Source: Cytobacillus luteolus
GTDB lineage: Bacteria > Bacillota > Bacilli > Bacillales > Bacillaceae_L
DNA length: 64,000 bases
Direction: 5' to 3'
Assembly: GCF_017873715.1 (NCBI RefSeq)
Contig: NZ_JAGGKM010000005.1
Span: 124,001-188,000 of the forward strand
Below are positions 16,280 to 24,455 of the stretch, in pieces. Within the stretch, counting starts at the first letter, position 1; every line of letters begins with the position of its first letter. Below the pieces are notes generated by a model. It did not search any database, had not been told where the DNA came from, and saw nothing but the letters and a program-made list of their open reading frames with translations. The translations under genes were made by a program, and so were the position numbers.

Positions 16280-16957
16280 ATGAAACGTTTGTTGATTGCA
16301 AGTGTATGTGCATTAGGAGCTACAGGATTTTTGCACCAAACTTATAGCTTTTCGACTGCAACAATTAATAATAGTACTGCATACTCAGTAGTTGATGAAG
16401 AAAATGCCCTAATTAGTATAAAGGCTGCTGATTATAACTTTGAAGCAGAAAATAACGGTAGTAAACCAGTAGAACCTACACTAACCATTAAAAATAACAG
16501 TTCTAAATCCATCTCTCTTGGCAATTTAAATTACATGAGTGATAATTTGTTGTTCACATGGAAGTTGCACAATATCGTAATACCTGCAGGTGAAGCAGAG
16601 ACTGTATCTTTACTAGTTGTTAATACAGAACCGAGTGTAAAGTTAGAAGATAGTCTATATACTCTACCATTGCCATTCGAATGGGATGGTGGTGAGGCTA
16701 TCATTAATACACAAATCTTTATAAAAGCTAAATCTAAAGTAGAGAAATCTAACAAAGAACAAGACAAGAAAAATTCAGGAGATCCAAAAGAAGAGAATTC
16801 TTCAAATGGCGAAGAGGAATCAATAGGTCAGAACGCTTTAGATGAAAATAAAAAAACTAAGCACGAATTCAAATCGGGTATCGATTTTCTAAAGAAGGAT
16901 AAAGAAGAAAATAATTCGGGATTCACTAATTCTAAGGATATACATAAAGAAGAGTGA
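16280..16957 (+). CDS. Secreted TasA/CalY-like protein with charged tail
   Basis: 225 residues with a signal peptide (MKRLLIASVCALGATGF...) ending in FSTATINNS, very like the FSSATIKND junction of the TasA-like protein at 19989-20534. Such junctions are typical for SipW-processed proteins. A beta-rich domain (about 45-155) has a KNNSSKSISLGN stretch resembling the KNNSKETVEFT stretch of the other protein. The last 65 or so residues are low-complexity, Lys/Glu/Asn-rich. GGGAGG lies about 7 nt before the ATG. It heads a three-gene unit with a DUF5305-like membrane protein and a LuxR regulator. A role as matrix fibre or surface protein is inferred. Confidence 0.7.
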   Translation: MKRLLIASVCALGATGFLHQTYSFSTATINNSTAYSVVDEENALISIKAADYNFEAENNGSKPVEPTLTIKNNSSKSISLGNLNYMSDNLLFTWKLHNIVIPAGEAETVSLLVVNTEPSVKLEDSLYTLPLPFEWDGGEAIINTQIFIKAKSKVEKSNKEQDKKNSGDPKEENSSNGEEESIGQNALDENKKTKHEFKSGIDFLKKDKEENNSGFTNSKDIHKEE

Positions 16958-17030
16958 ATCTTAAAAGTTATCGTTCAAAATTTATAGCTTAATGGTTAAA
17001 TACGATAACGCTTCAAGGAGATGACGTTAA

Positions 17031-18131
17031 GTGAACTTAGAAACGCAAAAAAGCACCTTCAAGCCCGCCAGAAAGAAGGGCTTTTTCATTTTGGTTTCAG
17101 TCTGGGTTATACTGCTTTTTACCACTTTTTATACTTTAGTAACTCCAACCACAATAAAGCAAGAAACACTAGAAAACCTAATTCAAGACAAAACAATCTT
17201 TTCATACTCGGTTGATAGTAAACCAAGCACGCTCTACCCTGAAGGGGGACTTATTTCTCCTCCACCTAAAGTTGTGATTGGTTCAATCACTAATAGCATA
17301 GATTTATCAGTTGATAAAATAATTGTATCGAATGAACCTATACAAGTAGAAGGTACATACAAAGTAATATTAAAAGTCATTGCTGAAGAAATATGGGAAA
17401 AGGAGTTTAATCTAGTAGAAGAACAAGAGTTTAAAACTGAGGGCATAAATCTTGAGTTAATTAATGAAACTTTTAAGGTTGATCCACAGGCTATTCAAGA
17501 TTTTATTGAACAAACAGAGAAAGAAGTAAAAGTTAGTGGTAAGTATAGTGTTCAAGTTATCCCAGTTGTTGAAGGTTTTATAACATATCGAGATAATGTC
17601 TATGCTTTAGATAAAGAAGGTAGTGTCTTATTTAATTATCAAAGTTATTTATTTAGCCTACAAAATGAAACACTTGAATTTGATAACGTAAGTGAAGTCA
17701 TGAATACAATAGAACACTTGCGCAACTTTCAGTTATTTGGAATTCAGCTAGAGTGGGTTACGCTAAGATTGGCACTATTGATAATAACTCCACTTCTTTT
17801 TATTCCCATTATGTTATTATATCGAACTATTAAACCATTAGGACTACGTCAGTGGATTACTACAAAAAGAGATAGAAAAAAACATATCGACAATAAATAT
17901 AAATCACATATTATTCAATTAACAGAAAAACCTGATATGGAAAATATGAAACCACTTCACGTTCCAACAATTGATGATTTAATTAGGTTAGCGGATGAAA
18001 AGGAACTGTCTGTTTTTACATACAAAGAGAAGAAAGATCAATCTATCTATTTCATATTAGATGGGAATTTTACCTATCTCTTTAAAAGTAGTTTAGCTAC
18101 CTCTCATTCTAGTGAAATGGAGGAATTATAA
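17031..18131 (+). CDS. DUF5305-like membrane protein
   Basis: 366 residues with one N-terminal helix (about 19-40), a large extracytoplasmic beta-rich domain (about 45-235), a second helix (about 245-268) and a cytoplasmic tail. FSYSVDSKPSTLYPEGG, a VEGTYKVILKVIAEEIWEK block and the two-helix layout fit DUF5305, which in archaea and Bacilli is often encoded beside SipW-type peptidases and TasA/DUF1102-like proteins. The start is GTG, with AAGGAG 10 nt upstream. A competing ATG at 17021 opens a 64-codon frame with no homology signal and is rejected. The regulator gene starts the base after its stop. Function unknown; a role in handling the secreted proteins is inferred. Confidence 0.72.
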   Translation: MNLETQKSTFKPARKKGFFILVSVWVILLFTTFYTLVTPTTIKQETLENLIQDKTIFSYSVDSKPSTLYPEGGLISPPPKVVIGSITNSIDLSVDKIIVSNEPIQVEGTYKVILKVIAEEIWEKEFNLVEEQEFKTEGINLELINETFKVDPQAIQDFIEQTEKEVKVSGKYSVQVIPVVEGFITYRDNVYALDKEGSVLFNYQSYLFSLQNETLEFDNVSEVMNTIEHLRNFQLFGIQLEWVTLRLALLIITPLLFIPIMLLYRTIKPLGLRQWITTKRDRKKHIDNKYKSHIIQLTEKPDMENMKPLHVPTIDDLIRLADEKELSVFTYKEKKDQSIYFILDGNFTYLFKSSLATSHSSEMEEL

Positions 18132-18779
18132 ATGAGTAAAGTGTTAATAATTGATGATCATCCTCTTGTTAGGCAAGGAATTCAAACAATCATAAGCATG
18201 GGGCAAAATTTAGAGTTTGTTGGTGAAGCTTCCTCGATTCGTGAGGCATTATCTCTATTAGAAGAGACTAAGCCAGATGTAGCTTTAGTAGATCTTAACC
18301 TAGGTAAAGAGTATGGACTAGATCTAGTAAAACAAGCTACAGAAAGAGGATATAAAGGGAAGTTCATTATTGTAACTTCTTCCTCCACAAAGGAAGATAT
18401 TAAAAAAGCTAAAACCGGAAATGTTGATGGTTTCTGTTTAAAGGATGCAATGCCTGAAGACTTATTATATGCCATTGAAGTTGTATTAAGGGGTAGAAAA
18501 TATTATGATCCAGCGTTAATGGAATATATGATGGATAATCCGGTTACGGATGTGGACAATAGTTTAGATGAACTTACCCCTAAGGAATTAGAAGTTTTAA
18601 AAGCACTTGGAAAAGGAATGTCTAATAAAGAAATTGCAGAGGACTTATTTATTACAGAATATACAGTGAAAAAACATGTCAGCCAAATCCTTTCTAAATT
18701 GGATTTAGCTGATCGAACGCAAGCTGCACTATTTGCTAATGCTAAGGGGATAGTACAATTTGATTTACATCATAGGTAA
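18132..18779 (+). CDS. Orphan NarL/LuxR-family response regulator
   Basis: 215 residues. The receiver has DDHPLVRQG, Asp in ALVDLNLGKEYG and Lys in CLKDAMPEDL. The LuxR helix-turn-helix has LTPKELEVLKALGKGMSNKE and IAEDLFITEYTVKKHVSQIL. It is coupled to the DUF5305-like gene and has no kinase in the same operon; the DesK-type kinase 2.2 kb away on the other strand is the nearest candidate. Its 3' end overlaps the convergent SipW-like gene by 15 bases, so its terminator lies inside the neighbour's coding region. Confidence 0.88.
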   Translation: MSKVLIIDDHPLVRQGIQTIISMGQNLEFVGEASSIREALSLLEETKPDVALVDLNLGKEYGLDLVKQATERGYKGKFIIVTSSSTKEDIKKAKTGNVDGFCLKDAMPEDLLYAIEVVLRGRKYYDPALMEYMMDNPVTDVDNSLDELTPKELEVLKALGKGMSNKEIAEDLFITEYTVKKHVSQILSKLDLADRTQAALFANAKGIVQFDLHHR

Positions 18780-19892
18780 CCTTTTCTTCATCCGCCGTGT
18801 ACTCCGGCGGATTTGTTTTGCCCAATTTCGTCTGACTTTCTTATCGAAGAGCGGGTACATCATGATTGGAATACCTGGTAGTAGTGAAACTATTGCTAAA
18901 GCAAACCAGTAATTTATAGATGCTAATTGATATATTAACGATTTAGGGAGTAAAGGTAAGAAATAACCTATATGTACGGTAGAAGCAAATTGTCCTTCTA
19001 CTGATGACTGAACAGTTAACTCTGGTAATACTCTATCCCCTTTTTTCATCCGAATTACACGTGGGTTAATTTTTATCTGAGGGTCTTTTGATGTAAACGT
19101 AACAGTTAATGGGAATGCACCTGGATGATGAATCTCCTTTAGAGCTATTGTTTTGGGTTCTCCTAGTTTAATTATACCTACATCACTACCCATTATAACA
19201 CCTTCAGACTTTTTTGATATTTCGTATGGTAGTTTATAAATTTGTGTCGTAGAAAGCATTGTTCCTGCTAGTAATACAGAAATTGTTAAGCCACCGAAAA
19301 TATAAAGATATTCGGATCCCAATTTTTCTTTCTTCTTTTTCTTCTTTGGCTTTTTAATAAGCTCAGATACAGCAATTAAAAATGTTATAATGATAACTAA
19401 AATAGGAAGAGTCATCGGATTAGTCTGAAGTTTCTTTATCCATTCCCCAAGCCATAAGGTGATATAACCGATTTTAGGTAATACTAAAGGGGTATTTCCA
19501 ATTGTAATAGCTTTACTTACAATCCACTCTCTTTCTATTGGTATATTCCCACCATAAGATTGGTCAGTATAATCATTATTATCTCCTTTAGTAATATAGC
19601 CGGTACTGTCGTCCCCTTCAATGACTCTATGAAAAATCCAGCCCTTATCGCGGAGATCGCCTTCCTTTGAGCGGAATATATATATGTCACCAATGCTGAT
19701 TGTATCATTTTTAGCTACACCTGACACAAAAGCCATATCTCCACGTTCGAATAATGGATACATGGAATTGGATTGAATAACACTAAAAATGATAGGACGG
19801 TTAAGGAGTTGAGATCCAATGGAGGCTGTGATTATTATGAAAAAAATTGAATAGAAAATTAAATTATATGTTAGCTTTAATTGCTTCCTCAA
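18765..19892 (-). CDS. sipW: SipW-type (ER-type) signal peptidase with long C-terminal extension
   Basis: 375 residues. An N-terminal helix is followed by an S26B catalytic domain with Ser near 43 in QSNSMYPLFERGD, His in IFHRVIEG replacing the bacterial Lys, and Asp in ITKGDNNDYTD. A membrane helix near 157-178, a Lys-rich loop and two more helices surround a second extracytoplasmic beta domain (about 215-320). Usual SipW is about 190 residues, so this form carries an extra domain, perhaps for substrate handling. The start is TTG, with GAGGAGG about 10 nt upstream. It lies downstream of the TasA-like gene on the same strand, separated by a terminator that probably lets only part of transcription through. 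Likely substrates are the proteins at 16280 and 19989. Confidence 0.83.
   Translation of the reverse strand: MRKQLKLTYNLIFYSIFFIIITASIGSQLLNRPIIFSVIQSNSMYPLFERGDMAFVSGVAKNDTISIGDIYIFRSKEGDLRDKGWIFHRVIEGDDSTGYITKGDNNDYTDQSYGGNIPIEREWIVSKAITIGNTPLVLPKIGYITLWLGEWIKKLQTNPMTLPILVIIITFLIAVSELIKKPKKKKKKEKLGSEYLYIFGGLTISVLLAGTMLSTTQIYKLPYEISKKSEGVIMGSDVGIIKLGEPKTIALKEIHHPGAFPLTVTFTSKDPQIKINPRVIRMKKGDRVLPELTVQSSVEGQFASTVHIGYFLPLLPKSLIYQLASINYWFALAIVSLLPGIPIMMYPLFDKKVRRNWAKQIRRSTRRMKKRLPMM
18791..18820 (+). terminator. Terminator inside the SipW-like coding sequence
   Basis: TCCGCCG pairs with CGGCGGA, followed by TTTGTTTT, 12 bases after the regulator stop. The same bases encode the basic C-terminus of the convergent peptidase. 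Confidence 0.7.
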
Positions 19893-19941
19893 AAGTTATA
19901 GCCTCCTCTCTTCTGGGCCCATATATATATCTATTGTACAT

Positions 19942-19974
19942 AAAAAACCCAATTAGTGAAATTCACTAATTGGG
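19942..19974 (-). terminator. Intra-unit terminator between tasA-like and sipW-like genes
   Basis: A 13-bp perfect inverted repeat (CCCAATTAGTGAA / TTCACTAATTGGG) is followed on the minus strand by six T. Partial read-through would give more structural protein than peptidase. Confidence 0.8.
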
Positions 19975-19988
19975 ATATTCCTAACTAA

Positions 19989-20534
19989 TTATTTTGCATT
20001 TACGTTAACTGTTAAAGTTGCATTTCTTTCTGCTAGCTTTGCACCTTTTTCAGTTTCGATTTCTAGGTATACAATTGACTCTTCACCTGGAGCTAATGTA
20101 ACTTTTCCGTTCTTACCATTACTTCTGTTGTAGAATTCTTTCTTTACACCTTTTTCAAAAGCACCAAGATAAATGTTTGCTTTTGTGTCATATCCCCAAC
20201 CATCTTTAGTAATAGTAAATTCAACAGTTTCTTTAGAGTTGTTTTTTACAGTAAATAAATTTTCCCACTTGTAATGACTATCACCTTGTACACCGAAGTT
20301 AGCGCCATTGCCTTTTGATAAGTTAATCTTTAATTTACCATCTTCAAGGAATGCTGCTCCATCTTTACTACCTACTGCTTCTGTGCTAGCTGGAATTAAA
20401 GCCACTAATGAACTATCTGTATTTGCTACTGTTAATGATGCATCATTCTTAATTGTCGCACTCGAGAATGCAAATGCCGCCATTACTGTTGATAAAGCAA
20501 GTAGTGCTACTACCATTAAAATACTCTTTTTCAT
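19989..20534 (-). CDS. TasA/CalY-like secreted matrix protein
   Basis: 181 residues with signal peptide MKKSILMVVALLALSTVMAA and junction FAFSSATIKNDASLTV, typical of SipW-dependent secretion. The mature part is beta-rich: VANTDSSLVALIP, FTVKNNSKETVEFTITKDGW, LAPGEESIVYLEI and a C-terminal LTVNVNAK strand. This fits the TasA/camelysin/DUF1102 superfamily of matrix-fibre or surface proteins. A GGGAGAG site precedes the ATG. The sipW-like gene follows. No metal-binding or peptidase motif of camelysin could be confirmed. Confidence 0.78.
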   Translation of the reverse strand: MKKSILMVVALLALSTVMAAFAFSSATIKNDASLTVANTDSSLVALIPASTEAVGSKDGAAFLEDGKLKINLSKGNGANFGVQGDSHYKWENLFTVKNNSKETVEFTITKDGWGYDTKANIYLGAFEKGVKKEFYNRSNGKNGKVTLAPGEESIVYLEIETEKGAKLAERNATLTVNVNAK

Positions 20535-20742
20535 TTTAAAATCTCTCCCTTAATTTTTTTTATATGTTTTTGTTTGTTAACCTTGTTTACAGTTTTTATT
20601 ATAGGATGGATCACCTATGACAACAGCCCTCGTTAGTGGTAATTTAAGAAAACAATAGTGTAATCTTTTTGTCTACTTAAGGAGGGGTGGATGGTATACT
20701 TTTGTACCAGACCATAAAACTAGAAAAGGTAATGAACACGAT
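20535..20742. other. Upstream region of the tasA-like gene
   Basis: AT-rich, with no ORF of note. It should hold the minus-strand promoter of the TasA-like gene; no clear operator or repeat was seen. Confidence 0.4.
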
Positions 20743-20807
20743 AAAAAAATCCCCTAACTCGGTATAATAGAGTTATCGAGAAACTCTTACCAATTGGGGG
20801 ATTTTTA
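20743..20807. terminator. Bidirectional terminator
   Basis: AAAAAATCCCC pairs with GGGGGATTTTT around an internal TAACTC/GAGTTA hairpin. It mainly ends the minus-strand gene at 20841-21224. Confidence 0.75.
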
Positions 20808-20840
20808 TATCATATTTAAGCTAAAAATGGAAAGTACATC

Positions 20841-21224
20841 TTAAAAGACAATAAGCCATATTATGAATGAGATAACTAGTAAACAAACATAAGCCCACGA
20901 TAATTTCCGTTGCAAAGTATTAGGACCGAAGTTTGTAAATAAAAACAATAACGGCACTAGTGTCCACGGCAATAAAAGAAATAACCCCAGTAGGAATAGT
21001 CCGATTGAAATTCCGACGGAGGAAACCTCAAATGAAGTAGAAGTTAAATAAGCGGGTGCTGCTAGTCCAATAGGACAAAAAAGAAGAAATATATAACACT
21101 GAATTCGGAATGAAGAGAAAAAGGTATGTAAGTGATCACTACTTTCGAATAATTTAATCTCTATGTTTAGGTTAAAGTTAAGGTTTGAGAGTGGTTGACG
21201 TATTTTTTCAAGTAGCAATTGCAA
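20841..21224 (-). CDS. Small membrane protein of unknown function
   Basis: 127 residues. A soluble N-terminal third is followed by a membrane helix (RIQCYIFLLFCPIGLAA) and two further strongly hydrophobic helices to the C-terminus. No family recognised. The open frame reaches 21278, but AGGAGG (21237-21232) lies 7 nt before a TTG at 21224, so I take that start. It is a single-gene unit between the matrix module and the 571-residue kinase. Confidence 0.65.
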   Translation of the reverse strand: MQLLLEKIRQPLSNLNFNLNIEIKLFESSDHLHTFFSSFRIQCYIFLLFCPIGLAAPAYLTSTSFEVSSVGISIGLFLLGLFLLLPWTLVPLLFLFTNFGPNTLQRKLSWAYVCLLVISFIIWLIVF

Positions 21225-21603
21225 TTTGATTCCTCCTAGAAATTGAATTTTTGAATGGTCTCGTTTAGGTATATTCATTAGGAAGCTGTTTTATTAATGT
21301 TGATTTACATGAAATCCGATTACTAGGATGAGAGTAAGTTTTCTAAAAGATAGTTATTTATAGTTATTATTAGTATTAACATTAATAATCTTGTATAAAC
21401 CAATTTATATTATAAGAATATTAAATTTGTTTTTTTATTCTAGTAATGATCATTTACTAAATTCTTGGTAGGTGGTTGGATTTTCCTTTTGAATAATAGT
21501 TCATAATACCTATATCATCTTGCGCAAAAGATGTAAATAATCTAAAATTAGATTATCCAAAGAAAGATAGAATCATAAAAATCTGATTAGGAAGAACCCA
21601 ACT
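21225..21603. other. Gap upstream of the 571-residue kinase
   Basis: AT-rich divergent promoter region with no ORF, hairpin terminator or repeat that I can support. Confidence 0.5.
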
Positions 21604-23319
21604 ATGAACCTACTATCATTTTTCAAAGGTACGAAATTATATTTATCCATTTTAACGCTAGTCGCTTTCATCCTTCTTCTATCTAATATAACTTTTCAAC
21701 CGCAGCCAAGTTGGATCGTTTTATTGCTATTAATTGGCTCTATTATTCTTCTTAATCACTATATGATTTTTCTTGCCCCTAAAGGGAATTGCCTATCCAT
21801 GGACTCTTCCATCTACCTAGCTACGATTTTTTTATTTGGATTAGAACTACCTCTAACACTATTATTATTCAGTAGCATCCTTATTACTATTTTCTTTTAT
21901 AAAAAAACTGCATTATGGAAACATTTGTTTAACATGGCTATGTATACTGTCATGATAACGGGTGCGTATTATACCTTTATTTTTCTAGGTGGAAATATAG
22001 GTTTAGTTAATACAGAAAGTTTAATTGCTTATTGTTTAGCTTTATTTAGTTATTTACTCATCAATGTATTTCTAGTAGGGATGTATTTTGTAGTAGACTC
22101 TTTTAAAAGCTCACTATCCATTATTAAAATGATTCTTAAGGACTCCTTATCTAATTATGTTATTACGCTAGCTTTGGCAATCATTTTTACGATGCTTTTA
22201 GGCTCTTACCCTATTTTGGGAACTATTGTTTTTACGTTTATTATCGTTATGCTATCACTCGTATTTGCAAGATATTTTAAATTGTATGAAGAGGTTGTCA
22301 ATGATAAAAAAACAAGAGAACAGATACTTAATTCCTTACCCATTGGAATTATCACATACGATGATAAAACCTCTGAGTTTTCTCTCAATGCTCCTGCAGA
22401 AGGGTTGCTTAAAAAGGACAATCATGAAGTGAGTAGGATTGTGAACAGCTTAGAAGAAAAGGACTCGTTTTGGCAAATTATATCCTCAGAAAAGTCTGTT
22501 CAGAATGAAAAGATACACGTTAAAAATGATGATGATACCAAACGCGTTTTACTTGTTTCTCAATCTGCATTGAATGATTCTTACGACCACCTAACAGGTA
22601 GAATCATTCATTTCATTGATATAACCGAAGAAGAGGAGCGCGAAAAACGAATACAACAGTCGGAAAAGTTAGCTGTTCTTGGTTCGGCAGCAGCTAGAGC
22701 GGCACATGAAATCCGAAACCCATTAGCTGTTATCCATGGCTTTTTATCCTTAATGAAACAGAGCTCAGAGGAAAATTCGAAAAAATTACAACTTCCACTT
22801 ATGTTAAAAGAGTTAGATCGAATTAATTCAATTGTAGAGGACATGCTGATGATGGCTAAACCAGGTGTCCCGACATTGAAGGAAGCATATATAGAGGATA
22901 TCCTAAATGAGATACTGCCATTTTACAGGGAATCTCAGGGAACAAAAAATATCCAATTTGAGGTGAATGTTACAAGATTACCGCTGTTACTGGATACAAG
23001 GCAAATTAAACAGGTTCTTTATAATCTTATCAGAAACAGTTGCGAGGCGATGGGAGAAAGAGGAAAGTTATCAATTTATTCCGTTGTTGAGGGGAATATG
23101 TATCTCCTATTTATTAAGGACAATGGTGCAGGAATACCTGAGAATATTCGAGAGAGAGTATTCGAACCATTTCTCACCTCAAAAGAAACAGGGACAGGTT
23201 TAGGGTTAATTATTGTTCAACGAATTATTGAAAACCATCATGGAACAATTGAGCTATATTCTAGTTCCGAAAAAGGGACTACATTTTTGATATCCATTCC
23301 TTTGAAGGGCTTGAATTAA
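21604..23319 (+). CDS. Six-to-seven-helix membrane histidine kinase with PAS domain
   Basis: 571 residues. Hydrophobic helices fill residues about 12-222, followed by a PAS-like domain (about 235-345), HisKA with ARAAHEIRNP (His near 368) and HATPase_c with NLIRNSCEAMGE, DNGAGIP and GTGLGL. It is the full-length paralogue of the kinase at 826-1980, with shared blocks LVSQS, IDITEEEE/IDVTEEEE and LKELDRI/LKELDRM. The membrane-sensor plus PAS layout and H-box resemble sporulation kinases such as KinB, so input to a phosphorelay is plausible but unproven. AGGAAGAA lies about 8 nt before the ATG. No regulator is adjacent. Confidence 0.85.
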   Translation: MNLLSFFKGTKLYLSILTLVAFILLLSNITFQPQPSWIVLLLLIGSIILLNHYMIFLAPKGNCLSMDSSIYLATIFLFGLELPLTLLLFSSILITIFFYKKTALWKHLFNMAMYTVMITGAYYTFIFLGGNIGLVNTESLIAYCLALFSYLLINVFLVGMYFVVDSFKSSLSIIKMILKDSLSNYVITLALAIIFTMLLGSYPILGTIVFTFIIVMLSLVFARYFKLYEEVVNDKKTREQILNSLPIGIITYDDKTSEFSLNAPAEGLLKKDNHEVSRIVNSLEEKDSFWQIISSEKSVQNEKIHVKNDDDTKRVLLVSQSALNDSYDHLTGRIIHFIDITEEEEREKRIQQSEKLAVLGSAAARAAHEIRNPLAVIHGFLSLMKQSSEENSKKLQLPLMLKELDRINSIVEDMLMMAKPGVPTLKEAYIEDILNEILPFYRESQGTKNIQFEVNVTRLPLLLDTRQIKQVLYNLIRNSCEAMGERGKLSIYSVVEGNMYLLFIKDNGAGIPENIRERVFEPFLTSKETGTGLGLIIVQRIIENHHGTIELYSSSEKGTTFLISIPLKGLN

Positions 23320-23324
23320 AAAGG

Positions 23325-23358
23325 AAAAAAGCGATAAACTCAAGGTTTATCGCTTTGT
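23325..23358 (-). terminator. Terminator overlapping the LCP stop codon
   Basis: AAAGCGATAAAC pairs with GTTTATCGCTTT. On the minus strand a T-run follows. The LCP gene's last codons lie in the stem. It may also slow transcripts from the kinase. Confidence 0.75.
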
Positions 23359-24306
23359 TACATTTTCCCCACCGATTTCTAGGTGTTCTTTTAATTTTGT
23401 GGATAAAGCTTTTCGATCCTCTTCAGAAACTACATAATAATAAATGCCGTTAATTTTAGCACCTTTTCCATTGATTTGGAATTGTTCAAGGTTATGACGC
23501 GCTTCTTTATAGTTTTTTTGAATATCCATCATTTCACTGAAGCTTAAGTTTGTTTTAATATTACTGCCAATAACATTAAGGATGCTTCCGTAGTTCGCTA
23601 AAGAAGAGAAGCTTGCTCCTTCATCTATAACAGATTTAATAATCTGTTTTTGACGATCTTGACGTCCAAAATCTCCACGAGGGTCATCATACCTCATTCG
23701 CGAGTATTTTAATGCTGTTTCACCAGTAAGGAAAATCTCACCCTTCGCAAAGTGTTCACCTTCATAGTCAAATTCAAATGTATTGTTAACGGTAACGCCA
23801 CCTACAGCATCTACAATTTCTTTAAAACTTTCCATATTTACTTTTACAAAGTAATCAATTGGAATGTCTAAAAAGTTTTCAATCGTTGCCATTGCCATTT
23901 CTGTTCCACCAAAAGCGTATGCATGATTGATTTTATCCTGAAATCCTTTTCCGATGATTTCAGTACGCGTGTCACGAGGAATGCTCACCATTTGCATTGA
24001 ATTTGTTTTTGGATTGACCGTTATAACAATAAGTGAGTCAGAACGACCACGATCATTTCCGCGTTCATCTACACCCATTAATAAAACTGCAATCGGATCT
24101 TGATCTTCAAAAATTACTTTTTCAATTCGTTTCTCTGAGTGTTCTCGTTCGATAGGTTCGTGCATGACTGTTACTGTATCTTGTAAAGATGAATATAAAG
24201 AATAGATATAGGCCCCTAGACCAAGGACTAATACCCCGAATATACTTAGACTGATCCATATCCACTTTTTCTTATTGGATTGTTTTGTACGAGTTATGTT
24301 TGTCAT
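23347..24306 (-). CDS. tagU: LytR-CpsA-Psr (LCP) family cell-wall ligase
   Basis: 319 residues. One N-terminal membrane helix (about 15-37) is followed by the LCP domain: VLLMGVDERGNDRGRSDSL, VSIPRDTRTEI, INHAYAFGG, YFVKVNMESF, VDAVGGV and ALKYSRMRYDDPRGDFGRQDR with the Arg/Asp residues that bind the polyprenyl-phosphate and metal. These enzymes attach teichoic acid or other glycopolymers to peptidoglycan. The frame opens at 24312, but AAGGGCG is correctly spaced only for the ATG at 24306. It is divergent from the SGNH gene. Confidence 0.9.
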   Translation of the reverse strand: MTNITRTKQSNKKKWIWISLSIFGVLVLGLGAYIYSLYSSLQDTVTVMHEPIEREHSEKRIEKVIFEDQDPIAVLLMGVDERGNDRGRSDSLIVITVNPKTNSMQMVSIPRDTRTEIIGKGFQDKINHAYAFGGTEMAMATIENFLDIPIDYFVKVNMESFKEIVDAVGGVTVNNTFEFDYEGEHFAKGEIFLTGETALKYSRMRYDDPRGDFGRQDRQKQIIKSVIDEGASFSSLANYGSILNVIGSNIKTNLSFSEMMDIQKNYKEARHNLEQFQINGKGAKINGIYYYVVSEEDRKALSTKLKEHLEIGGENVTKR

Positions 24307-24455
24307 TATCATCGCCCTTTTATAAGTTAATTTACATTTAAATTATAGTGGGATTCGACAAATTCCACAAAAGTATAATACAAGTAATTCAAGGTATACA
24401 TTTACAAAAAATGATTTAATTCTAGTATCGTTTCAAAGGTTGGAGGCTATTCATT

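Noticed and set aside
17021-17215. 64-codon ORF overlapping the start of the DUF5305-like gene
   Set aside because: It overlaps the larger gene in another frame, shows no protein-like features and shares the same ribosome site.
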